NCBI GenBank assembly: GCA_900557035.1
Contig: USRA01000001.1
Coordinates: 15,940-79,939, forward strand
DNA length: 64,000 nt
From: an uncultured Prevotella sp.
GTDB lineage: Bacteria; Bacteroidota; Bacteroidia; Bacteroidales; Bacteroidaceae
Reading direction: 5' to 3'
Below the pieces are notes generated by a model, which did no database searches, was not told where the DNA came from, and saw only the letters and a program-made list of their open reading frames with translations. Shown here in pieces: positions 26,258 to 34,437 of this stretch (its first letter is position 1; each line of letters opens with the position of its first letter). The position numbers and the translations under genes are program-made.

Positions 26258-27511
26258 TTAGTTCCTCTTAGCGAGAACCTCAGCCTCGTACTTCTCAATG
26301 TCAGCGATGTACTCTTCGCCAACAGGGATGTTGTTCTTCAGGTTGAAGTAATCATATACTGCACCGAATGGCAATGTCTTCTCTTCCTCGAGGAGAGCCA
26401 GGCGCTGGAAGAGCTTGCCCTCGTCCTCGTACTTGCGGAGGGTATCCAGTGGCTCAAGGAATGCCTGCAACAATGACTTCTGGGCTGCACGAACACCGAT
26501 GATGTAAGCACCGATACGGTTGATGGAACCGTCGAAGTAGTCGAGACCGATGTGAGCACGGTCGAGTGCGTTGGCACGGACCAACTCTGAGAAGAGGTTA
26601 CGGGTATTGTCGTCGAAGAGGGTTACGTGGTCTGAATCCCAGTGCATTGGGCGAGATACGTGGAGCATCAGCTCAGGAACGAAGAGCAGGAGTGCTGAAA
26701 CAGCATCTGATACATTCTCTGTTGGCTCATAGTGACCTGTATCGAGGGTGTACATCACGTTGTTCTTGGCGCAGTAGCCAGCGTAGAAGTCGTGAGAACC
26801 TACGGTGTAAGCTTCCAGACCGATACCGAAGAGCTTAGCCTCGAGACAAGACTTCATGTTTGGCAATTCCTCTGCCAGGATTTCATCGAGAGAGTTCTTC
26901 AGGATTTCGCGATAGCGGCCCTTCTCAACGGTGATATCCTTGGAACCATCGTGTACCCAGATGTTCATGATACATGGGTCGTTCTGGAATTTACCCATAG
27001 CATCTGCGATACGGCGGCAACGCTTGGTGTGTTCAATCCAGAACTCGCGGATAGCTGGGTCAGGATTTGACAATGTGAGATTGCCGCTCTTTGGGTGAGA
27101 GAAAGAAGTAGAGTTGAAGTCGAGCTTCATATTCTGCTCCTTAGCCCACTGCATCCAACCTGTAAACTGATCTACGGTTACCTCGTTGCGGTCGATCTGT
27201 TTGCCACCGAACTCACCGTAAATCTCGTGGAGGTTGAGACGGAAAGTACCAGCCAGGAGAGAGTTCACCTTCTCGATATCCTGTCGGAGTTCATCGATGT
27301 TGCGAGCCTTGCCAGGGTAGTTACCTGTACTCTGGATACCGCCAGAAGCAGCCTCGCCACGCTCGAAGCCAACCACGTCGTCAGCCTGCCAACAGTGCAG
27401 AGAGATAGGAGTCTTCTCCAAAGTCTCAATAGCCTTGTCTGTATCTACACCCAGAGCAGCATAGCGCTCCTTAGCAATCTCATAATTCTTTAAAATCAAA
27501 TCTGCTTTCAT
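26258..27511 (-). CDS. rhaA: L-rhamnose isomerase
   Basis: Converts L-rhamnose to L-rhamnulose (metal-dependent). 417 residues, near E. coli RhaA (419). Family segments include ISLHCWQADDVVGFE at the N-terminus, GGIQSTGNYPGKARN, FNSTSFSHPKSGNLTLSNPD, IWVHDGSKD with the metal-site residues, and MYTLDTGHYEPTENVSDA. It starts 51 bases after rhaB on the same strand. Confidence 0.96.
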   Translation of the reverse strand: MKADLILKNYEIAKERYAALGVDTDKAIETLEKTPISLHCWQADDVVGFERGEAASGGIQSTGNYPGKARNIDELRQDIEKVNSLLAGTFRLNLHEIYGEFGGKQIDRNEVTVDQFTGWMQWAKEQNMKLDFNSTSFSHPKSGNLTLSNPDPAIREFWIEHTKRCRRIADAMGKFQNDPCIMNIWVHDGSKDITVEKGRYREILKNSLDEILAEELPNMKSCLEAKLFGIGLEAYTVGSHDFYAGYCAKNNVMYTLDTGHYEPTENVSDAVSALLLFVPELMLHVSRPMHWDSDHVTLFDDNTRNLFSELVRANALDRAHIGLDYFDGSINRIGAYIIGVRAAQKSLLQAFLEPLDTLRKYEDEGKLFQRLALLEEEKTLPFGAVYDYFNLKNNIPVGEEYIADIEKYEAEVLAKRN

Positions 27512-27562
27512 TGTTTTTGTGAATTTTATTGTTATTGTTTATTTTTTTATGCTTTTATTTTT

Positions 27563-29062
27563 TTACCCTTTTACCTTTAAAAACTTTTCGTATGCCTCAT
27601 CCCAAGCCTCCTTGTTCTTTGGCTCGAATTTCTTGAGCTCCAGCGAGTTGACGATGATTTGGCGCATCTCCCAGATATCCTTGACCATTCCTGATGCCTT
27701 TGCCTGGAGCATGATGTTGCCGATGGCTGTACCTTCCTGAGGACCCGCGAGAACGGTGACACCGCAGCTGTCGGCAGTAAACTGGTTGAGATATTGATTG
27801 AGCGAACCGCCACCGATGATGTGGAGCACGTTGAGGTCGAAGTCGGCAAAATCCTTCAGCCAGGTGAAAATCTGACGATAACGGAGCGCGAGACTCTCGA
27901 AGATGCAACGGCAGAATTCGCCATAGTTCTGAGGAACGTGCTGGTCTGTCTTTTCGCAGTACTGCTTGATAGCTTCTACCATGCTCGATGGGTTGGCAAA
28001 GCAGGCATCGTCCGGGTTGATGATGCTCTGGAAGGCAGGCTGCTTCATGGCTTCGGCTATCAGTTCTGCATATCCCAGACACTTCATATCCTTCTGATTG
28101 GCAGCAGCTTCGTCTTTCCATTCCTTTCGGCAGCGCTCGTAAATCCACATGCCGCAGATGTTCTTCAGAAATCGGGTAGTACCCTCGATGCCGCCTTCGT
28201 TAGTGAAGTTGAGTTCATAACTCTTCTCGTTGATGATGGCGTTCTTGGTCTCGATACCCATCAGACTCCAGGTGCCAGAGCTCAGGTAGGCAAACTCCTC
28301 GTTCTTGGCTGGTACGGCTGCTACGGCGCTGGCTGTATCGTGACCCGCTACGGCGATGACTGGAACGGCATTCAAGCCCGTCATCTTCTGCACCTCTTCG
28401 GTGAGTGTGCCGATGATGGAAGCAGGGTTGGTCATTTTGCCAAACAGCTCTCTCTTCAGTCCGAGACTCTCTACGAGTTCGTTGTCGAGATCGCCTGTCA
28501 TTGGGTTGAGAATCTGGGAAGTTGAAGCCACGGTATATTCGCAGATGGCGTTACCGGTAAGCATATAGCTCAGGGCATCAGGGATAAAGAGAATCTTGTC
28601 GGCATTCTCCAAAGCCACGTTTCCAGCCTTTCTCATGGCGTATATCTGGAAGAGCGAATTGAAGTTCATAAATTGGATTCCGGTCTTCTCATATACCTTT
28701 TCCTTGCTGATTTTCTCGTCGAAATATTTCTCCATCACGCCGAAGGTATGAGGGTCGCGGTAGGCGAGAGGATTGCGGAGAATGTCCCCGTTTTTATCTA
28801 CATATACGAAGTCGCATCCCCAGGTATCGATACCGATGCTTTCGATGTGGATACCGCGCTGCGCCACGAGTTTCAGACCTGAGATGATCTCATAGAAGAG
28901 GGCAAAGATATCCCAGTAGAAGTGATTGCCGGTTTCGATGAGTCGGTTGTCGAAGCGTGTCATTTCTTCCAAATCGAATTTGCCATCTGATAAGCTTCCC
29001 AGGATAGTTCTGCCACTGGTAGCACCCAGATCTACAGCAAAGAAGTATTTCTTCTGTTCCAT
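27563..29062 (-). CDS. rhaB: Rhamnulokinase
   Basis: Phosphorylates L-rhamnulose at O1 with ATP. 499 residues, FGGY-kinase family. The N-terminal phosphate loop is AVDLGATSGRTILG and the middle has VAGHDTASAVAAVPA. The C-terminal nucleotide segment is HIIGGGSLNQYLNQFTADS. First gene of the operon, with a promoter at 29120-29152 and the AraC-type regulator directly upstream on the same strand. Confidence 0.95.
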   Translation of the reverse strand: MEQKKYFFAVDLGATSGRTILGSLSDGKFDLEEMTRFDNRLIETGNHFYWDIFALFYEIISGLKLVAQRGIHIESIGIDTWGCDFVYVDKNGDILRNPLAYRDPHTFGVMEKYFDEKISKEKVYEKTGIQFMNFNSLFQIYAMRKAGNVALENADKILFIPDALSYMLTGNAICEYTVASTSQILNPMTGDLDNELVESLGLKRELFGKMTNPASIIGTLTEEVQKMTGLNAVPVIAVAGHDTASAVAAVPAKNEEFAYLSSGTWSLMGIETKNAIINEKSYELNFTNEGGIEGTTRFLKNICGMWIYERCRKEWKDEAAANQKDMKCLGYAELIAEAMKQPAFQSIINPDDACFANPSSMVEAIKQYCEKTDQHVPQNYGEFCRCIFESLALRYRQIFTWLKDFADFDLNVLHIIGGGSLNQYLNQFTADSCGVTVLAGPQEGTAIGNIMLQAKASGMVKDIWEMRQIIVNSLELKKFEPKNKEAWDEAYEKFLKVKG

Positions 29063-29119
29063 TTTTTTAGAGTGTATTTTAAGTTATTGTTATTTGCTAT
29101 TGTTATTTGTTTACGATTG

Positions 29120-29152
29120 CAAAGATAGGGGGAATGTGCAAGATGGAACAAG
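29120..29152 (-). promoter_or_regulatory. Promoter of the rhaB-A-T-M operon
   Basis: Minus strand: CTTG (29149-29152), 21 bases, TATCTTTG (29120-29127). The -33 box is one base off consensus, in keeping with an activator-dependent promoter. The leader is about 50 bases. Confidence 0.6.
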
Positions 29153-29243
29153 AGAAAATGATATTAGAGCCTAGTTTTTTGGCGGAGGGTCAAGAATCTA
29201 AAAGAAATATCAAAAATTTAAGTTTTTGGGTGGAGCAGTTTTT

Positions 29244-29314
29244 GGCACGGATTACACGGATTCTTTATGCGATTATAATCGCTTTGCCCACATTAGCGCC
29301 GTGTAATCCGTGCC
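29244..29314. repeat. 71-bp inverted-repeat element between rhaB and its regulator
   Basis: GGCACGGATTACACGG (29244-29259) is repeated in perfect inverted form at 29299-29314. The 39-base interior holds a second perfect palindrome, GCGATTATAATCGC (29269-29282). This is the main structure in the 311-base gap 29063-29373 apart from the rhaB promoter. It may be a dispersed palindromic element or the 3' hairpin of the regulator transcript. Confidence 0.75.
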
Positions 29315-29373
29315 TTATCTATACCCTAGGCAAGAAGCTTATGACACACCCTCATCTGTTTGTGGGAATTTTT

Positions 29374-30249
29374 TTATCGGGTGGTGTTTCTGAAATCAGA
29401 CGGTTTCATGCCAGTCTGGCTCTTGAATTTAGCTGAGAAATAATCTGGTGATTCGAAATTGAGGCGATAGGCAATCTCCTTGATGCTCTCATCGGTGGTA
29501 GAAAGTAGCTCCTTGGCTCTCTGCAGTTTCAGTGTCTGCTGGTAGAGTGCTGGAGCGAAGCCGGTATGCTCCTTGAAGAGCTTGCGGAACGAAGAGTAGC
29601 TGATGCCTAGTTCCTGGGCTATCTCCTGGATGGTGAGTGTATCCTCAAGAGATTCACGGATGCGCAGACGCGCCCTGTTGATGATGTCCACATGCTTGGA
29701 GTCCTTGCTCAGGATGATGTTTCTCTCCAGGGAATACATCTTTCCGATGAGATGGTTTACAATACCCGCCATTGTTTGCTGAGCGTATGCAGCCTCCTCC
29801 TGTGCCGTCTTGTAAGCCTCTTCATACAGGCTGATGATCTCGTTGCTGTAGCCCACGTGATAGATCGGCTTTTCTGGGGACAGGAATCCCGCCTTCACAC
29901 GGTCGTCGATATTCTTTCCCTTGAATCCGATCCAATAGCTTTTCCATCCCTTGGTGCCTGATGGATGGTAGGTATGCCATTCGCCTGGAAACAGCAGGAA
30001 GATGTCTCCAGCCTTGATCTTTGTTTCCGGAACATGGGCAGAGTGGAACACTCCTTCGCCTTCCGGCTGATAGAGAAGCTGGTATTCATCGAGGGTTCTT
30101 CCCTTCTTGATATCGAAATAATATCCATTGGCATGTCCCTTGGTAGGATATTCTTCTCCCGGGGCGATTTCTTCCCGTCCCACGGTGCTGATGGTGAGAC
30201 CCCATTCGGCATCTCTTTCTGTTGCTAATAGGTATTTACTGGTCTGCAT
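29374..30249 (-). CDS. AraC-family regulator, probable rhamnose activator
   Basis: 291 residues. The N-terminal half is a cupin-like sensor domain (KGRTLDEYQLLYQPEGEG...IKAGDIFLLFPGEWHTYHP). The C-terminal about 100 residues are two helix-turn-helix units (LTIQEIAQELGISYSSFRKLFKEHTGFAPALYQ; ESIKEIAYRLNFESPDYFSAKFKSQTGMKPSDF). It stands directly upstream of rhaB-A-T-M on the same strand, so control of the rhamnose genes is the natural inference. I leave the symbol open because it is not clearly orthologous to E. coli RhaR or RhaS. Confidence 0.88.
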   Translation of the reverse strand: MQTSKYLLATERDAEWGLTISTVGREEIAPGEEYPTKGHANGYYFDIKKGRTLDEYQLLYQPEGEGVFHSAHVPETKIKAGDIFLLFPGEWHTYHPSGTKGWKSYWIGFKGKNIDDRVKAGFLSPEKPIYHVGYSNEIISLYEEAYKTAQEEAAYAQQTMAGIVNHLIGKMYSLERNIILSKDSKHVDIINRARLRIRESLEDTLTIQEIAQELGISYSSFRKLFKEHTGFAPALYQQTLKLQRAKELLSTTDESIKEIAYRLNFESPDYFSAKFKSQTGMKPSDFRNTTR

Positions 30250-30599
30250 AATGCTTTGTTTTGTTTCTGGGTTTTGCCTCCTGGCTCATCTTCTGGTGCT
30301 ATTGCTTCCTGAGCCATTTGGCTTATTCATCTGCAAAATTACGCAAAAAAATCCACTATACATTATTATATATGCAAAAAAGTATGTAACTTTGTGCTGA
30401 AATGTATAAAAAAACAAAGATTTGGATAATATTAATGATACTTGAACGATTTTATTCTATGAAAACCAAGGTTGTTTAATAGCTTTGTGGCAGAAATCCT
30501 TTTCAAGAGGATTTGCGGGGCACTAGTAAAAACCTGTGTCAGATAGCATGAGCTTAAAATATAATTGTTACCTTTGCCCAAGATTGACCTCATTTTTTG

Positions 30600-30713
30600 G
30601 GGCACTCATTGCCCGCTTTATGGGCACTTGTTGCCCAGCACTTGTTCTGTGGATGCCCGCTTGATGGGCTGTGGATGCCCATGCGACGGGCATAATTGGA
30701 CCTTCTAGTGGGC
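30600..30713. repeat. Degenerate 22-bp tandem array with GGGC/GCCC every 11 bp
   Basis: GGGC or GCCC begins at 30600, 30611, 30622, 30633, 30655, 30666, 30677, 30688 and 30710. Every interval is 11 bp or exactly 22. In each 22-bp unit GGGC and GCCC alternate, making nested inverted repeats. Confidence 0.8.
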
Positions 30714-30732
30714 TGACTTTTCCTGATTTCAG

Positions 30733-30834
30733 TAGACACTTTTTTACTTTATAAACTAAAAAGGTAGACACTATCAATTTCATAAAACTGAAATAGTAGA
30801 CACTCCTTTTTTTTGTTCCTAATTTTATAGACAC
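30733..30834. repeat. Four TAGACAC repeats spaced 31-32 bp
   Basis: TAGACAC starts at 30733, 30765, 30797 and 30828; three copies extend to GTAGACACT. Two copies are preceded by related sequence (TTTCAGTAGACAC, CTGAAATAGTAGACAC). It could be a regulator binding array or the repeat-bearing end of a lost insertion sequence; no transposase is present. Confidence 0.65.
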
Positions 30835-30949
30835 AATAAAAAGAATCGTACTATATTTGTAGTCACTACCCTTCCACTGGACTTACCGAACCCGGACTTG
30901 CTCTTTTGGTATAGGATATATTAGAAGCAATTATTTACTAGAAAAAGCA

Positions 30950-31008
30950 CTGATTTTATTCATTTTCTCTGTCGTATTGAATAAAATCAGTATTTTTTTA
31001 TTCAATAC
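30950..31008 (+). terminator. Overlapping terminator and anti-terminator-like hairpins before the DUF4143 gene
   Basis: CTGATTTTATTCA (30950-30962) pairs perfectly with TGAATAAAATCAG (30978-30990) and is followed by TATTTTTTT. The right arm can instead form GTATTGAATAAAA (30974-30986) with TTTTATTCAATAC (30996-31008). The two folds exclude each other. Confidence 0.55.
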
Positions 31009-31070
31009 GAATGATATATTGAATATTTTTTGTATCTTTGCCTCGGCTTAATCAATTCATCTGAAGAGAA

Positions 31071-32318
31071 ATGAGAACAATTATCAATAACCAGAAAAAG
31101 GAACGGGATATTCTGCTTTCCCGTCCTTACCTTACACGTCATACGCAATATGTTGTGAATGAACTGTTAGCAAGTAAGCAAATCAAGTTGATAACGGGTC
31201 CTAGAAGAACTGGCAAATCGACAGAAGCTTTACTGATGCTGAAAGGCAGGAACTTTGCCTATCTGAATTTTGATGACGGCAAACTCCTGAGAGCATGGGA
31301 CGATGATTTGGTTTGGGAAACACTACGTACCGTTTATCCCGACTTCGAGTATCTTCTACTTGATGAAGTTCAAAATCTGGATGGGTGGGATTTATGGGTC
31401 TCCAAGCTTTACCGAATGGGAATCAACATGGTTATTACGGGAAGCAACGCCAAGCTGCTGAGTAGCGAAATGGCAACATTGCTCACAGGAAGATATATTC
31501 AAATAGAGATGCTGCCTTTCAGTCTTACTGAATTCTTTATCTGGAATCACAGGAATCTTTCGGAAGTATCAGAGAATAAAGATAGCGCTTCAGACCTCTC
31601 GCTTATAGCAGACTATCTGCATTATGGTGGCTATCCTGAGACTGTAGCAGCTAGAAGCCTGACCCAAAACTACCTCTCCACACTCTTTGATTCCATCATC
31701 TGGAAAGATATTGCCAAGCGACATAAAGTACGCAATGTGGAGGATTTGAACAACCTGGCTATGTATCTGGTTTCTAACTTCTGCAATCCTTTCAGTGCCA
31801 ACGAACTGGCTGAAGAGCTGGGACTTTCTAGTGTGGCAACCACCAAGAAGTTTATGGGATATTTAAGAGAACCCTACCTCTTGTATTATCTGCCACGTTA
31901 CAACAACAAGTTGAAACTGATGAAGAAAGCTCCACAGAAAGTATATGTAGTTGACAATGGTTTTGTAGAAGCCAAGGCTTTTAGTGTGAGTGAGAACTTA
32001 GGCAGATTATTGGAGAATCAGGTCTTCATCGAGTTGGTTCGCAGAGGATATCATGCAGAAACATCGCTTTTCTATTATCGCTCCCGTAATGACAAGGAGA
32101 CGGATTTTGTAACAAGGCAGGGTACTCATGTAGAAAGTCTTATACAAGTATGTTATGATCTCTCTTCCGAACGAACACTCAAGAGGGAGGTAGATAGTAT
32201 CATAGAATGTGCGGGAGAGCTCAAATGCTCTAATTTGACTATTGTTACGATGAATGAGGAAAGAGTCATTGAGAAAAACGGATATAAGGTCAAAATCTTA
32301 CCGATATATAAGTTTTAA
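31071..32318 (+). CDS. DUF4143-type AAA ATPase
   Basis: 415 residues. Walker A TGPRRTGKST (about 43-52), Walker B YLLLDEVQNLDGW, sensor MVITGSNAKLLS, then the lid and a winged-helix region. The C-terminal DUF4143 domain carries a nuclease-like segment (FYYRSRNDKETDFVTRQG). Such proteins are common in Bacteroidota, often in accessory DNA; their substrate is unknown. A TATCTTTG -7 box lies 30 bases upstream. It is flanked on the left by repeat arrays and looks like an acquired single gene. Confidence 0.85.
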   Translation: MRTIINNQKKERDILLSRPYLTRHTQYVVNELLASKQIKLITGPRRTGKSTEALLMLKGRNFAYLNFDDGKLLRAWDDDLVWETLRTVYPDFEYLLLDEVQNLDGWDLWVSKLYRMGINMVITGSNAKLLSSEMATLLTGRYIQIEMLPFSLTEFFIWNHRNLSEVSENKDSASDLSLIADYLHYGGYPETVAARSLTQNYLSTLFDSIIWKDIAKRHKVRNVEDLNNLAMYLVSNFCNPFSANELAEELGLSSVATTKKFMGYLREPYLLYYLPRYNNKLKLMKKAPQKVYVVDNGFVEAKAFSVSENLGRLLENQVFIELVRRGYHAETSLFYYRSRNDKETDFVTRQGTHVESLIQVCYDLSSERTLKREVDSIIECAGELKCSNLTIVTMNEERVIEKNGYKVKILPIYKF

Positions 32319-32404
32319 AGATAGAGAGAAGGAGGAATAGTTTATGTCTCAAAAAAGATATCTGGACATAAAATATTGTTTTGGGGACAAAAAGACTATG
32401 AAAG

Positions 32405-32439
32405 CAAAAAAGCCTGCTGGCTATAATTGTCAGCAGGCT
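32405..32439 (-). terminator. Terminator of the CNNM-like gene
   Basis: Perfect stem AGCCTGCTG/CAGCAGGCT; six T follow on the minus strand. It may also end the DUF4143 transcript from the other side. Confidence 0.75.
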
Positions 32440-32473
32440 TCTATTGTTTGACTAGCATGTATATTGTCTAATG

Positions 32474-32520
32474 GGTGCAAGTCCCTAACGAGCCCTAGTA
32501 GTGGGAATCTACCTCCTACT
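32474..32520 (+). other. Possible group II intron remnant
   Basis: The stretch GGGTGCAAGTCCC followed by AGCCCTAGTAGTGGGAATC resembles conserved folded segments near the 5' end of bacterial group II introns as I remember them. No maturase or 3' domain is visible nearby, so at most it is a fragment. Confidence 0.25.
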
Positions 32521-32523
32521 CGA

Positions 32524-33555
32524 TTACTTCTTTTTCAGCATCATCAGGCGTGATTTTTCCTTAGCCAAGGCTTGCATATCCACGGCAACATCGTCTTCAT
32601 CCACGATTTCCACGCCCGTCATCGTTTCTATCACATCCTCCATGGAAACTACGCCGCGAAGGCATCCGTATTCATCTACGATAATGGAGATGTGCTCTCG
32701 CTTTTCCAGCATCTTTTCCCAGATCTGATATAACGATTCATCCTCGTAGAAGGAAAGAATCGGGCGCATCAGCTCGGATAATCGGGTTTGGAATTCATCG
32801 TCTGAAACCGATTTGAGAACCACATCCTTCAGAACATAGCCCACGATGTAGTCCTTATTGTTATCATATATAGGAATGCGTGAGAAATTCCACTCCTTCT
32901 GTTCGTAAAACTCCTTGGTGGTTAGATGCATATTAGCAGATTCTACCACGATGGATGGCGTCATCACCTCTTTTGCCTTAACTCCAGCCAGGCGGATGCA
33001 GCTCTTGATGATTCTGCTTTCCGATTCACAGAAGATGCCTTCTGTGGTTCCTACATCTACCATGGCTGAAACCTCTTCGCGGCTCATTGAAGCCTGGTGG
33101 CTCTTAGGCGTGAATACCTTTGTGATAAGTTCTGAGAGCAGTACCAGAGGGTAGGTGATGAAGATGAGTATCCGGATAATCTTGGTGGATGGCATTGCCA
33201 GTGAGCGCCAGTAAGAAGCACCGATGGTCTTCGGGATGATTTCTGAAAGCACCAGAATCAGCAAGGTGAGAATGGCGGAAATGATACCGAAGTATTCTTC
33301 GCCAAAGAGTTTGATAGACTCGGCACCCACGCCGGCAGAACCGATGGTGTGGGCGATGGTGTTGAGCGAAAGAATGGCACCCACTGGGCGATCAATGTTG
33401 TTCTTATACTGTTTCATCAACGAGGCAGTCTTGTAGCCTTGATTCTCCTTCATCGAGATAAACGACATCGGAGTAGAAAGTAGCACCGCCTCCAGGACGG
33501 AGCATAAAAAGGATAGTGACAGAGCACCTAAAAAATATAATATGATTAAATCCAT
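32524..33555 (-). CDS. CNNM/CorB-type membrane protein with CBS domains
   Basis: 343 residues. Residues 1-130 form the DUF21 membrane domain (IILYFLGALSLSFLCSVLEAVLLS, IISAILTLLILVLSEIIPKTIG with the family's EIIPKTIG signature). Residues about 195-310 form a CBS pair (VMTPSIVVESANMHLTTKEF; REHISIIVDEYGCLRGVVSMEDVIETMTG). The C-terminal CorC/HlyC domain of longer family members is missing. Relatives export or sense magnesium or other divalent cations. A leader of about 150 bases with a hairpin precedes it. Confidence 0.87.
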   Translation of the reverse strand: MDLIILYFLGALSLSFLCSVLEAVLLSTPMSFISMKENQGYKTASLMKQYKNNIDRPVGAILSLNTIAHTIGSAGVGAESIKLFGEEYFGIISAILTLLILVLSEIIPKTIGASYWRSLAMPSTKIIRILIFITYPLVLLSELITKVFTPKSHQASMSREEVSAMVDVGTTEGIFCESESRIIKSCIRLAGVKAKEVMTPSIVVESANMHLTTKEFYEQKEWNFSRIPIYDNNKDYIVGYVLKDVVLKSVSDDEFQTRLSELMRPILSFYEDESLYQIWEKMLEKREHISIIVDEYGCLRGVVSMEDVIETMTGVEIVDEDDVAVDMQALAKEKSRLMMLKKK

Positions 33556-33626
33556 GTATTTTTTAATTCGTTAATAATATGTTATCTCAAGCAAGATAGG
33601 TATTATTTTCGAAGATTACAGTTGAG

Positions 33627-33649
33627 GATGTAATGGGGTACATTACATC
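33627..33649 (-). promoter_or_regulatory. Perfect inverted repeat in the CNNM-gene leader
   Basis: GATGTAATG (33627-33635) and CATTACATC (33641-33649) form a perfect 9-bp inverted repeat with a 5-base loop. It lies between a TATCTTTG -7 box (minus strand, 33710-33717) and the start at 33555. The rest of the gap 33556-33890 shows nothing more that I can support. Confidence 0.5.
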
Positions 33650-33890
33650 TGTTTTGATTCGATATGAGCGTATTGGTAAATATCATCACTATTCTGTTCT
33701 ATTTTTCTGCAAAGATATGGATAAAACTATGAATTTGATATTATTTTGTTGATTATTAGTGTGTTTTAATATGTTTTTAGTAAATATTTGTAAAGGATGT
33801 AATTAGTTAGCCCGCTGCGCCGTATATGCCCAACCTACGCTACGGGAAGAGTAATTGATTTAAGCTTTGCAGCCAAAACTTCATGCTTTT

Positions 33891-34370
33891 TTAAACCTGT
33901 TTTTCAATCCATGCCATCAATACCGCTACTGCATATTGCTGTTCTTCTCTTGTCATCTGTCTTCCGGCAGGTATATGATGCCATTTAAAGAAACATCCAC
34001 GACAGCAGCAGCCAGTAGCATGCTGGGCTATAAATACAGGATGCCCTCTCATCGGCGTCTGCTTGCCGTCATTGGGAATCACGGCAGGAGCAAGGCGTTT
34101 GGCAACGAAATCCTCTGCATGCTTACGGATGGTTGCCAAGCCCTTTTCTGCAATATATTCCTTATCCCTCTTAGAGAGGTGAAAACGGCTGCGGAATGCT
34201 GATTGGGAAAGTCTTTCAAACAGATCTGTCAAGTCATATTCTTTGTCTGGAGAAGTAACGCTTTCCTTGTTTTCTGAAGAGACAGAATCTTTCAGATAAT
34301 CTTCTTTCTCTTCAGAAAACAAATCCAGTTCAACATATCTTGTTTGTTTCTCTTTTGAATCTTTGCTCAT
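33891..34370 (-). CDS. DUF4186 domain protein
   Basis: 159 residues. The first about 50 are acidic and probably disordered (FSEEKEDYLKDSVSSENKESV). The rest is the DUF4186 domain: LSQSAFRSRFHLSKRDKEYIAEKGL, RGHPVFIAQHATGCCCRGCFFKWHHIPAGR, MTREEQQYAVAVLMAWIEKQ. The Cys and His cluster (CCCRGC, HH) suggests metal binding. The function is unknown. It has an unusually clear ribosome site for this phylum, AGGAGGT 8 bases before ATG, and follows the MFS exporter gene on the same strand. Confidence 0.82.
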   Translation of the reverse strand: MSKDSKEKQTRYVELDLFSEEKEDYLKDSVSSENKESVTSPDKEYDLTDLFERLSQSAFRSRFHLSKRDKEYIAEKGLATIRKHAEDFVAKRLAPAVIPNDGKQTPMRGHPVFIAQHATGCCCRGCFFKWHHIPAGRQMTREEQQYAVAVLMAWIEKQV

Positions 34371-34437
34371 ATCTCTTTACCTCCTATATGTGTCAATACT
34401 CACTTATATAGTTACTAAAAGATCAACGTTTTTTCAT

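Larger units (their letters stand above)
30250..31070. other. Repeat-rich gene-free region
   Basis: 821 bases with no gene I accept. On the minus strand TAATTTTG (30334-30341) is a -7 box for the AraC-type gene. On the plus strand possible -7 boxes are TAGCTTTG (30480-30487), TACCTTTG (30569-30576), TATATTTG (30852-30859) and TATCTTTG (31033-31040). Between them lie an 11/22-bp phased GC array, a set of TAGACAC repeats and a pair of competing hairpins, each listed separately. Confidence 0.6.

Noticed and set aside
30568-30834. 88-codon minus-strand frame
   Set aside because: It runs through the phased GC array and the TAGACAC repeats; its composition follows the repeats and no promoter or family match is seen.
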